Source: Daphnia carinata
Taxonomy: Eukaryota > Arthropoda > Branchiopoda > Diplostraca > Daphniidae
Direction: 5' to 3'
Length of the DNA: 64,000 nt
NCBI RefSeq assembly: GCF_022539665.2
Contig: NC_081338.1
Coordinates: 4,525,679 to 4,589,678, forward strand
Shown: one piece after another, positions 45,646-56,281 of the stretch
How positions within the stretch are numbered: the stretch's first letter is position 1
Layout of the letters: each line of letters opens with the position of its first letter
Notes under the pieces: generated by a model
Database searches by the model: none
What the model was told of the DNA's origin: nothing
The model's input: the letters and a program-made list of their open reading frames with translations, nothing else
Program-made: the position numbers and the translations under genes

Positions 45646-48600
45646 CGCGCAACTGATTTGGACCCGCCCCTCCCCCCTTTTTTTTTCTGTTGGTCCTTTT
45701 TTTCTCGCCTTGTGCCAATTCAAACAATCCACTCAATCAAGCCACCTTCTCGCTGCCCCATCCCCCAATCTATCTCTCTGAATCTATTGCCCCTGTCGAC
45801 GTGAGAGCTGTGATACCAATTAGAAAAATTAAATAGAATTTCAAAAAAGAAAAACAAAAAGAGAGAGAGAGAAAAAAATAATAAAAACTACAATGAAATC
45901 AAGTCAAAAACAAAAACAAAAAAAATTTGAAACTTTCTGATAAAAAAAAAAAATGCACCAAAAAAAAAAAAAACAGGCGGCGGCAGCTCGGAACAACTTT
46001 GCGATGCGACTAAGCAACAGCTCTACTATTACTACCCCGACGTCTACTACCCCAATGCGTACGAGCAATATGACGTGGAACAAGGCGGCGAAGAGGAAGT
46101 GGACGCGTTGGAAGAAGCCATGGATGTGAATGCCGACGTTGTTGTAATGACATCCGTTGAAGAGGAGAAGGTGACCGAGTCCGTTGAAGTGGATGGCGTT
46201 AAGCCGGACGAGAGGAGCGAGCAGCTGGAAGGCAGCGAATCGAACAAGAAGAGAGTGCTGGAACCGAAAGAAACACGAGACGTGGCCCCAGCGACGGCTG
46301 TTGCGAATGGAAACGCTGGAACGGGACGGCGTAAGAAGAGGCGCAAGAAGCGGAACAAGACCCAGACGGCAATGGCAGACGCGCTGGAACGTACGGAATC
46401 GCTAAAACTACCCAGGCCCATTCAGCCATTAGTCAGGGTACGACACACAGTCCTCACTCGCCATACCTCTTATCACATCCAAGTCGTTGCTCTCTCTCTC
46501 TCGTTCTTCGCTCTCTTTCCCTTTCCCTCTCTAGCCGACATTGTCTCGCCCTTATCATCGTAATTGTATGACAACAGTTGAAAGACATTTGTAATTCTAA
46601 TTTGCCAGTGGGAAAAGGTTTGCGTGAACTACCTGCTCCTTCGTGCTGAAGGAAGACTTCAGTTTTGCGTTTTCCCTTTCCCCGGAAGCTTTGTCCACCA
46701 AGGTAGAGACATGTGCAGTGAGAGAGAGAAATAGAGAGAGAGGGGAGGAGATGAACAGAGTCATCATGTGTGAGTTTGTTTTGTGTTCTAGTTGCTTCTA
46801 GCACCGTCATCACACGTGGCATTTTTGTGTGTCGAAGGTAGCATGCACCATTTGTCGAACTGATCTCTGCCTCTCCAATCATGATCTGAGAATGTTCAAA
46901 GTTCCTTCTTTCTCTGTTGTTAGACCTTTTCTCGTGGCAATTTGTCAGTTTCTCTTTGTGCTTTTTCTTTTGTCAAATTTCCTCCTACAAAGAAAACAAA
47001 AAAACCTTGACCAAAACTAACACACAAACACGAAATCTCTAATGTAGCATTTTATCCTTGGCACGAGTTGGGACTAGATGGGTTCCAGTTTTGTTTTTAC
47101 TTTTTTTTTTTAAAACCCCTCTTCTTTTTTTTTTTAATTCTTCAAAGTTGTGTAGCCCTTATTACCATAAAGAAACAACAACAACAGCAACAACAACTTG
47201 AACAAACAAACAAGATGAATGATGGAATCTGTCATCCTGTGCAGCGTTGCCGACTTGACGACTAATGCTTTTCTTCTTCTTATTATTTATTTTTTTTTTT
47301 TTTTCTCTCTCGGATGTTTATTTTCATTTCGTTCTTTTTAAAACTATCATTATTTTCATATCTTTTTCTAACAAAAAAAAAAAAAAAATAAAGGTTACTG
47401 ATGACGGAGCGGCCGAAGACGAGGAAGAGGATGAAGTTGCGACGGCTGAAGAGGAAACGCTGGCGACGGCTGTGAAAGAAGAGAAAGACGCAAAACAGGA
47501 GGAAATGACTCTTCCGGCCGCCTCAAGTATTTTAGTTTTAGTTGCCAACGATCCAGCCGCCCCGACAGCCGATTCGTCGCCTCATGATCTTTTGCTCGTT
47601 GAAGAGGCCGTTTATCCGCCCCACTCTAGTCGAGTCGAACCACCAACCCCACTGTCATCATCCCCATCCCCGCACTCGGTCGATTCCGGACAACAGCCGC
47701 AATCCACTCCCGACTTATCCACTTCCAGCGCGCCTTCCGACGGCCAACCCGTGCCCGGCATCATAACCAGCACCACGGATGACGCTCATTTCCCGCTTCT
47801 CACCGCTGGCCAAGAAGAGCCATCCAGCCTAGAACATTGTCCTTCTTTTGTAGCCGATCCTGCGGAGATGCTCGAGTCCCCCGCTTTTTGTTCGACGCCA
47901 TCTTTCCCTTTGTTTTCAACGTCAGCAACGTCCAGCCAAGTCGTCCCGCCGGAAGAGAAAGAAGAATCGAACCCAACCGATGCGGCCGTTTTGTTTGCTG
48001 TCCAACTCTTGTCGCAACTCTTGCCCGCATCGGACGGCATCGACTGCGTTCGAGTCCCATCGACGTCTACCAGCAGGACGGATTCTTTCGAGCGGGACAG
48101 TTTGACGGGCGCCAGCGAGAAAGTTGAAGAGCCTATCGATCGCGATTCGTTGGACGGCGATGAACAACAACAACAGCTGTGCGATGATTTCGTTTACCTC
48201 CACATGGACGAAGAGGACAAGAACGAAGCGGTCGATGTCTACTTCGAAGACGACGAGCCGGAAGGGATGGTTTTGTGCTCGAATGACGATCCCCGGCCAT
48301 CGCTGACGCTCTGCCTGGACCAACCGCAGCTCTGGAGGACAGTCATCTTGGAAGAAAGCGAACCGAATTCGAAAGAGATGAGCCCGCTTTTGTGCTCGGA
48401 CTCGGGCATCGGCGCTGGAACACCTTCGCAATCGCCTACACCGAACGCGGCTGAATCGCCCAACGAAGAAGAGCCGCCGCCTGGGCCGATCACGAAAGCC
48501 GTCAGCCGATGGCTCGAATCGGCCCCCATCGAACAGCAATTGATTGGCTCGTCGAAATCGATCATCTTCTTGGACAATGACGAAGAAGACTCTGACGACG

Positions 48601-49154
48601 AAGACATGTACTTCCACCATCAAGAGGTCGAAGAAGAAGAATCAAACAATGTGACTGCTCCAAAAAACGGGCTGGCGACCCTTCGTACTGCACCATCCAG
48701 TGACGGCACGGCATTGCGAAGGGTCGGTTCCGATTCCGCTTTGACCTCCGACTCGTCCGACGATCTTCTACAAGAAAATGGCGCTTTGATCGAGACTTGC
48801 GATCCGGCCAAGTTTTCCGTCTACTATCAATTGGGCGTGTCTGTCGATCAGGACGTGGTTGTTGGCGATCCGCTGGCCATTAAATCCACAACGCTGGACG
48901 ATTGTTCGACGCAGCAGAGCAGCAGCTCGTTACCGACGACCGGCTCCTCTTTGAAGAGTCGCAAGAAGAAGACGTCAGCGCAATTGGACGACGGCAAGAA
49001 GAAGAAGAAGAAACGAGCCAATTCGTGGCGTCACGTTTTGCTGCGAGCCGCGCATCATAAATCGAAGAGCGGCGACGATGCGGCCTCGATATCATCGACC
49101 ACTAATAATAGACGGCTCAAATCCGGTAGTCAATCGTGCTGTGCGCTTCAGTGA
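34921..49154 (+). CDS. Large low-complexity protein with polybasic tail and CAAX-like C-terminus
   Basis: Eight exons in continuous phase: 34921-34972, 36044-36688, 38405-38608, 42435-42581, 43819-44114, 44700-45027, 45977-46437, 47394-49154; 1,297 residues. I do not recognise the family. The N-terminus is basic (MGKKTRTRRTKWRRLSLG), then an acidic Gln-rich part, about ten Asn in a row, an Asn/Gly/Ala-rich part with HHHHH, and a conserved-looking block (GIEKKIFND, EEYTKISTPRQEVLFKKG). Tyr/Pro-rich hydrophobic stretches follow (MYDFYGGYGGMYPG, FVYPYAAYGLAPP, YYYYPDVYYPNAYEQY), then a basic RRKKRRKKRNK cluster. The last exon is long and acidic and ends with a Lys-rich region and SQSCCALQ. No catalytic domain is seen. 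Exon 1 requires a GC donor. The start is the first ATG in that exon, in good context; upstream noncoding exons are possible. Confidence 0.75.
35490..35508. repeat. (CA)n microsatellite in intron 1
   Basis: Intronic CA run. A second CA run lies at 35763-35781 and a TTA trinucleotide run at about 35544-35562 in the same intron. Confidence 0.85.
36968..37001. repeat. Poly(A) tract of about 34 bases in intron 2
   Basis: Uninterrupted A run. A T run of about 33 bases lies at 37768-37800 in the same intron, so the two could pair in RNA. Confidence 0.85.
40527..40564. repeat. Poly(G) tract of about 38 bases in intron 3
   Basis: An uninterrupted run of G on the transcribed-sense strand. Shorter G or C runs occur across the gene (for example 41262-41273 as C and 41896-41906 as G). 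Exact length in an assembly is unreliable. Confidence 0.8.
43609..43632. repeat. (CT)n microsatellite in intron 4
   Basis: About 12 CT units roughly 190 bp upstream of exon 5 of the large gene. Confidence 0.85.
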
Positions 49155-52100
49155 AAAAAAAAAAAAGAAAATCGAAACCAACTTTTGAACGAAACAGAAC
49201 CTTCCCTTTTTTTTTTTTTTTTTTTGTTTTTGTTTGTTTTTTCATTATTTTGCATTTTGTTTTTGGTTGATTTTCATCATCGACTAGATCGCAGTGAAAG
49301 TGTGCGCGCGATTGGAGCATCTAAAAGTGTGCGCAGCTACAAACAAAAACAAATGATGGGCGGAAGTGACGCAAGTGCGATGGGCTGCTTCCAGGTTTTG
49401 TTTCGTGGCGTTTCATAGCTGGGATTTATCAAAGAAAAGACAAAGGATAATTTTTTTTTTTTTTTGTTTTTTGTTTTTTTTTGTTGTTGATTGATTGATT
49501 GAGTTTGAAGAAATGGGGGGGGGGAAGGAAAGAAACAAAAAGAGAGAATGGAAACATGAAAAATGATCGTTTGTGATACGCCGTTTCTTCATCAAATTTA
49601 AGTGCAGAATTAAGCATTGTGCTCCATTAATTACTAATTTTTTTTTTGTTTTCCTTGTCATTTTGCCCGGCCCCTCTTACGAGATATGTTACCATCTCTC
49701 GCATGTTTCTTCTTCATTTTTGTTTTGATTTTTTAAAAAAACTTAATTTGATCCGCTGTTTTGTTTTGTTGCAATAGCGGGGAACAGATTATCCATCCGT
49801 ACGGCTATTTTTCAACACACACTTTTCAGAATTAGATTATAATTCTTTTTCTTCTTCTTCTTTATTTGGGGTAAATTTGGAAAAAAAAAACAAAACAACA
49901 AAACAAAATCTGTCATATCTACATTTTTTTTGTTTTTTTTTTTGTTTTGATGTTTTGTTATTTCTTTTCTTTTTTGGGTGAGCTTCAAATATTTACACAC
50001 TAGGAATGTAATGTCAAATGAAAAAATTTAAAGATTTCCAGTGTGAATATGAGATAAACTCTTGGAAAAAAAAAAAAGAAAAGAATTAAGTAAAATGCCA
50101 TCTACCGACAAAACAAATAACTGCCCTGTAATTTCTCTCCGAAAACTATATGCTGCCCTGAAATTTACGTGTTTCAAATGTTTTCTTATTTCACTGCCTA
50201 TATATATATATATATATTTGGATTTGCTGGGTTCCCGTCCCCCCCCCTCCCCCCCCCCGCCCGTCTTTCCTATAAGACTACACCCCCATGTTTTGTTGGC
50301 TCGACGATTTGTACCGAAATATCCCCGAATCATAATCAATTTTTTTTTCTCTGGATAGGTGACAACTGCAAAGGAAAGAATGCAACAAACTAACAGAAGC
50401 TTCTTTTAAAAACAAAACTTACGAGAGCCCTGTGCCTTACGCAAAAAGAAGAAAAAGACATCCATTTTTTCGTGTGTCTTTAGGGTAATCAAAGACTACG
50501 AATATCGATTTAGATAGAAACAAAAAAAAAAAACAAAAAACAAAGGAAGGTGACCGGAGAGGCTAAATGAATTATCGCAGCGAACACAAACAAGAAATTT
50601 GTTGTTGAAAAAAAAAAAAAAAAGGCACACACCCACCAACACACACATACACGTCATTAATCATTCAAACAACGAAAAAATGCGGTTATTATTGCGACCC
50701 TTGTTTGTTTCGTCTTACGTAACCTATCGTCCTGGATCTTCCTTTTATTGTTGCTGTTCCTTTCTACAGAGAGTATACCCCTGATACGGGCATACACACC
50801 TACACCACTATACAATGGATTGTATCTCTCGGGTGTTACGTGTTTATTGATATGTAATGATTTGATTTATTATCTGAATGTGCGCTATGCGGCCGTTCCT
50901 CTGGAAACCTTTTGTTTTTATTCTCGTGGTTGTTACGACGCGCCCTCCCTCCCCGTCTCAGTTGAAAACAAATCCTATCGTTTTCTCTGCTACACCACAC
51001 AGACACCACTTGAATCTACCACTTTTCCTTTATTATTGCTGCTTCTTTTCTTCATTTAAATTTATTTTTAGTTTTAATTTTCTTCTTCGTCACAAATAAT
51101 TTTGTGTATCTTGGCATTTCTGTTTTTTTGGTTGTCTATTTCATCGTTCTTCTTACTTCTTCTATTATTCAGTACTTTATGTGCACTACTATATAACACT
51201 ATATACATATATACTTGTCTTTTCTGTTTTGACGTGCCCCCCCCCCCCTTCCTCAACCGCCATTGTGACATTTTGAGTAAAAGAAAACAAACAAAAGGGA
51301 GAGCAGTTTGTTTCACGGTCTTCCACGGAAGTCAGACGAATGGCCTGCTCCTCCTCCGATTGAAGGATACAACTCGAAGTGCGCTATAATACATACAGAG
51401 AAGGGACGTTTTGATACCCACACACACACACACACACACAACATATACGTCAGGCTGTCAAATAAGCAATAACGATTAAAAAGCAAAAAAAAAAAAAAAA
51501 AAAATAATAATAATAAATAAATAATAACCTAAATAAATCCCCATTTTTGTTTCCCTTTTAAAACACAATAAAATATATTTGTATATGTGTGTGTGTGTGG
51601 GTTGGTGTGTTTGTGTCACAGCATCGTACATATAGTGTTGTGTCGTTCACGTGAAAGACATGAAAACATTTGTTTTTGTTTTTTTTATTATTGATTCACC
51701 AACACCTCGCCCCGCCCAAAATGCTGCTGCTGCTACCTCTTGTCTCTGTGTCACCCCTTCCCTCCTAAAAATCAATCCTCCCCACTCTCGGAAAAAGTAT
51801 TTGGCCATATCTCTCTTCCCTTTTCACTCGCCATATTTTTTTGTCACACCCATTTTTATTTGTGTGTTCTCTCTCCTGCGCTGTTCCCTCCCCCCGATGT
51901 CGTTTTCAGCGGTTCAATTCGCCACGTAAAAACATATTCAACTACGAAAGGAGTCCCGTCTCGTTCGAAGAAAACAAACGGAGAAGATTTTGGTTGTCGA
52001 TGGATAAAACAGCAAAAAAAAACAAAACAAAACACAATATCAATAAGGAATTGATTGGCGTTTGCCTCCCCTCAATTTATCTTCTTCCTCTCTTGGTTCA

Positions 52101-52423
52101 TTCAATCGATGGAAAGTTCAAATTTTCTAACGTGTCTCTATATACTGTTGAATTTACGGGAACTTGAGGGAGATAAAGAAAAAAGTTGCCAGTACTAAAT
52201 CTCTTGTCTACCCTTTCCTCCAGCTCTATCGCTACAATCTTCTTTTCACCACCCCTTTCATCACCTGCCTGTATTGCGGAGAAAGAAGAAGAAAACAAAA
52301 GCAACTCAGCTCCACCCTCCTCTCCCTCCCGAATAAAACAAAAGTGTTAAATGTACCATCAGCCACGTGCATGTTCTTTCACCCACGATCTTTTACTATA
52401 TTATCATGAGTCATTACTTTTTT
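49155..52423 (+). other. Probable 3' UTR and flank of the large gene
   Basis: No coding exon recognised. The region is AT-rich with long T runs, a CA microsatellite (51419-51441) and a TA run near 50200. Candidate poly(A) signals on + are AATAAA at 51567-51572 and 52332-52337. If the latter is used the 3' UTR would exceed 3 kb and nearly meet the convergent Gemin2 transcript. Confidence 0.4.
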
Positions 52424-52429
52424 TTTATT
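52424..52429 (-). terminator. Poly(A) signal of Gemin2
   Basis: TTTATT on + reads AATAAA on -, about 105 bp after the Gemin2 stop codon. Confidence 0.5.
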
Positions 52430-52533
52430 TCTTACAAAATGGCGAGTAAAAAAGAAAAAAAAAAAGAAAAAAAAAAGATAAATAAAAATACAATGCGGGA
52501 AATGTGTTACCAGAAATCAGCTTTCTTCCTTTC

Positions 52534-53528
52534 TTATTTAATCGGGTCAGCTAAATCGGTTTGATCAAAATAACGACCGACTAGGCATATGAAAAGATTC
52601 AGTTGGGGTAAAAGTGGATCCTCGGCAGATGTTAAATTGGCCCGAAATGTGCTACACAAGCGCGCCAGCGTTCTGATGAGACTACACATTTCGGGCTTCA
52701 AAGGTTTCTCCAACTTTGCCAGCAAAGCATAGAGCCACTGACCCCTCTGTTGCGAAAAACTTGTTTCCTCCAGCCAGCTGACATTGTACTCGAGCAGAGT
52801 TTCAACCATAAACTGCATTACAAAATCATTACTATGTGAATTGTCAAGAAAAAATAGCAATTAAGATTACCTGATTCAATGACAAAATTATGGGAAGCAT
52901 AGGTGGTGTTCCTGAACATTCTTTATCGTCTGGATTTCCAAAGCACAATATCGACCATTCCTTTTCTTTGTCTCCGTCAGGCTGAAATAAGCAATTAGAA
53001 TTGTGAATCACAAAAACAGATGTATCAAAACATTTCAATTTTATACTAAGGCTATGGATGGTTTAATTTTGATTCCTTGTTGTTTCTGTTTAGCTAAATA
53101 TTGGGTCATTTGGTTTCTTAGAGAAGAAAACTGGGAAACTTGTAACTTTTGCCATTCATCTGAAGGAAGGAAACCAGGTGGTGCAGCTGGACAGCCAGAG
53201 TCCTATATGTTACAAGATGATATCATAAGGTAATAACTTTTTTTTTTTTTACTTTGAATAATTTAGTCTACAGTAGTGTACAAGACGGTTTGCGCTTTGA
53301 GCTTTTTGCCTGTCATATCGGCAACGACGACAGCATCACATTTCCGCGATTCAACTCTATTCAAAGAGAGCCAGATCAAAACACGCAGATACGATTTAAT
53401 AAACTAATAGTTTTGATAACTTACATAACACGTCTCAAGTATTCTTGACCCGTACTGGGTGCTGACTCAAAATCAATATCCTCATCAGTTTCCTCGACAT
53501 GGAGTGCTTTATGGAGAAACTCATCCAT
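52534..53528 (-). CDS. Gemin2: Gemin2 (SMN-interacting protein 1) homologue
   Basis: Five exons on the minus strand: 53528-53425, 53356-53272, 53202-53047, 52981-52871, 52812-52534; 244 residues with consistent phases and introns of 58-69 bp. Gemin2 binds SMN and the Sm proteins D1, D2, F, E and G during snRNP assembly in the cytoplasm. Recognised family signatures are the N-terminal STGQEYLRRV, the ADMTGKKLKAQTV strand, PPGFLPSDEWQKLQVSQFS, and the C-terminal helices with WLYALLAKLEKPL, SLIRTLARLCS and LFICLVGRYFDQTDLAD. It is somewhat shorter than the human protein of about 280 residues, mostly through shorter linkers. It is divergently arranged with the CRTAP-like gene about 480 bp away. 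Confidence 0.93.
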
Positions 53529-54006
53529 ACTAGTTTGAGTGTAGTTTCTCGGTTATTTGTTTTGAAGTTTGTAGTCGTCTGCTACGCTAGAATGCACTAC
53601 GGGTTCGCGACAAAAAGAAATCGAAGAGCCATCATTTCAACTTTTACCTATTTAAATACGCAATATGATCAAATTTTAATATTTCGTGAAACTCTATTAT
53701 TCTGGTGTTTCAATAATGACTAACATTTAATGAGAAGCACAAATACTTTACTTTAAATCTCTATTAGCGTTTCTTTGAGTTTATGGTTATATTTGACAAT
53801 GCAGCGCCAGAGTCAAAACATGAAACACGAGAGTTTGTTTAAGCATAATTTTCCCTCGAGAGAGCTTTAACAGATGTTTTCTCACGCATGCACGATCTTC
53901 TTCTAGAGGGCATCTTGACTATTAACTGCCAGCAGTTGGGTAGATAACCCAACCCTCCTTGTTGTATACTCAAAATTTTTTTTTGTCAACTTTATACATT
54001 GTTAGA
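53529..54006. promoter_or_regulatory. Divergent intergenic region of Gemin2 and the CRTAP-like gene
   Basis: About 480 bp separate the two start codons on opposite strands. No TATA box stands out for either gene, as expected for housekeeping promoters. A shared bidirectional promoter is plausible from the layout alone. Confidence 0.45.
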
Positions 54007-55514
54007 ATGTTATTTAAAGTTTGTTTTCTGTCCTTGCTCGTTTACTTTTGTTCCGCTACAAAAGCGGATCCCGCCAATACGTATGATATTCTTTACAGCC
54101 AGGCGGTAGAAGCATATTTAAATGAGCAATGGGATGAGTGCGTTTCGCGCATGAACGAAGCCATCGAAGATTACCACTTTTACAGGGATGCTGTTGTGGG
54201 CTGCCGAATGGAATGCATAAAAGCTTCCTTTGAAAAACCTTTAGTTTCTCCACATCTAGAAGACATGAAACTCTGGGAAAAGATGATAAAAAAGACACTT
54301 TGCTTACTGAAATGCAAAAAACAAATCTTGAAAAATCGAGCAGAACTTGTTGATCGTCAAATTGAAGGTTGAATTCTTACATCATTGTTAATATTAAGTT
54401 ATACATTGAATTAATATATATATATCTTTTCCAACAGCTGATTTTGAAACATTGAAACCTTATGATTATCTTCAACTTTGTTACTTTAAAGTCAGTATTT
54501 GTTCAACACATACTTTTTTACAGAGTGCTTAAAATGTTTGTGCTTTATCAATTTATTTTCAGACAAATGATAACAACAAAGCAGCTTCGTGTGCCTATAC
54601 TTTCTTAACCATGAACACTAATCATTCGGTGATGAAAGAAAACCTTCGATTTTTCATTAATGAACTGAAGGTGGATCCTAACTACATCATCAACCTTGAA
54701 GCCAAACCATATGTCGACATGTACCTTAGGGGCAGTGAAGCCTACAAGAAGAAGGACTATGACAGAACCACAAACTACATGGAGCTTTCACTAGTAGAAT
54801 ATTTACAAGCTGAGGAAGAATGTAGAGCCCATTGTGAGGGCCCCTTTGACCAGGGCTGGTTTCCAGATTTCATTTCTAGCATCTCAAGTATGTACACAGC
54901 ATTCACATTCTAAATAATCTAGTTTAGCAGGTTTACCAATAGGGTAACGACATTATTTGCTTAGATCATTATACTTTCACGTTACGCTGCAAGCGAAGGT
55001 GTGCCAAAAAACTACAAAACTTGAATGGCGAGATACATGACGACCTCCTACCGAGTCATTATCATTACTTGCAGTTTGCATATTTTAAACGTAAGCTATT
55101 TCTTTATGATAATTATCTTTAATGTTTCATTTCAGTTTTGTAAGATGATCAAACATGATGGTTTAATGTTTGTTTTCAATTTTTACAGTGGGGAATATCG
55201 AAAAAGCTTGCCAGGCTGCGGCCTCTTATCTTTTATTTTTCCCTAATGATGAGACCATGATTGATAACAAAAACTTTTACATGACGCTGGGCAACGTAAA
55301 TGAGAGCATGTTCGTTGCGAGAGCCGAAGCACTTCATTATCACGAACGTGAATTAGGAGAGAAAGCGCTACTCCAATTTATAGAAGATAGCTTCCAGTTC
55401 GACGAGGGTGAGATCTTAGAGCCCACTGGTCCCGATTTTGCCTCATTTGATACGGATCTAGCAACCGTGCCCACGGACTCGATTACCCAAAACGAAATCC
55501 CCGGCAGCACGTAA
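54007..55514 (+). CDS. CRTAP: Cartilage-associated protein (CRTAP)/leprecan-type ER protein
   Basis: Five exons: 54007-54367, 54438-54490, 54563-54887, 54965-55090, 55189-55514; 396 residues, matching the usual CRTAP length of about 400. A signal peptide begins MLFKVCFLSLLVYFCSA. The body is TPR-like and has the paired-Cys pattern of the family (VGCRMEC, EECRAHC, RCKRRC) and the motifs PYDYLQLCYFK and LPSHYHYLQFAYFK. No 2-oxoglutarate dioxygenase domain follows, so this is the non-catalytic CRTAP/P3H4 type that works with prolyl 3-hydroxylase and cyclophilin B on collagen in the ER. The C-terminus is acidic and lacks a KDEL-type signal. An in-frame upstream ATG at 53959 would bury the signal peptide, so the later start is preferred. 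Confidence 0.88.
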
Positions 55515-56080
55515 CTCATCAGGTTTCTCATGACTAATGTTCCCAATTTTTTAATACTCTCATAATGTTTTCTCTACAAGAATCTCTTAAACACAGTTAT
55601 AGGTGTACATCCCCATAGCTATGTCTTACCCACTTGACCAATGACTTCCATTCATGTGGTGCCTTTTAATTTTCCAGTTCCAGAACTATAAGTGCCAAAG
55701 AATTCGTTCTTTAAAGCTGCCTTTCTCCAGAGCGACCATCTATTAGAACTTTCAGCTACAAATACAGCTACAAAAATGATAAGTATGCAAAGTAGTCTTT
55801 TTTAGAAAACGATTTTTCTCGTTGTATTTTAAGGCCAGAGTTAATCATTCAGGTATAATATTAAAGATAATATCATGCCATTTGCAGGAAATAAGCAGTT
55901 GATGAGACACGTTAAATTAGGTACAAAGCCAAAAATATCAGACAAACACAGAAAAGTCAAATTTTAAAAAAATAATATAAGAAAAAAAAAAAACAGAATT
56001 AGTTTCTGTTGTTCTGTCCTAAAAGAGATGCGATGCCCCACCCCCTGGTTGGCCATAAGGTATAAAAATTGGACACAAGT

Positions 56081-56086
56081 AATAAA
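56081..56086 (+). terminator. Poly(A) signal candidate of the CRTAP-like gene
   Basis: AATAAA about 570 bp after the stop codon. The convergent EGF-repeat gene has its own signal about 65 bp away, so the two transcripts end nearly back to back. Confidence 0.4.
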
Positions 56087-56147
56087 GCGATTCCTTTTTT
56101 TTACAGCGTAAGAGATGAAACATCGTCAAGGCGTTTGCTGAGTTTGC

Positions 56148-56153
56148 TTTATT
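56148..56153 (-). terminator. Poly(A) signal of the EGF-repeat gene
   Basis: TTTATT on + reads AATAAA on -, about 130 bp after the stop codon at 56284-56282. Confidence 0.55.
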
Positions 56154-56281
56154 TTTCGTTTTTTGTCGTTTCCCACTTTTTAAAAAAATTTTCTTTTGAA
56201 TTCCGGGTATGTGGTGACAGGAAGAGAAGAAGAGGAAAATTTGTTTTGTTTTCTTTACTAGAATTGCAATAACGGATTGTT

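Noticed and set aside
47265-47393. Hydrophobic N-terminus (MLFFFLLFIFFFF) on the 629-codon frame, resembling a signal peptide
   Set aside because: It is translation of a pyrimidine-rich intron end. The exon starts at 47394 and joins exon 7 in phase.
47922-48623. 233-codon minus-strand frame
   Set aside because: Antisense shadow of the long last exon of the large gene, whose sense frame has consistent phase and a natural stop.
51419-51441. CA run considered as part of a CRISPR-like or regulatory array
   Set aside because: A plain dinucleotide microsatellite; no spacer structure, and the DNA is clearly eukaryotic.
53959-54006. Upstream in-frame ATG for the CRTAP-like protein
   Set aside because: It would add 16 residues ahead of a good signal peptide; the ATG at 54007 gives the usual family length and a normal N-terminus.
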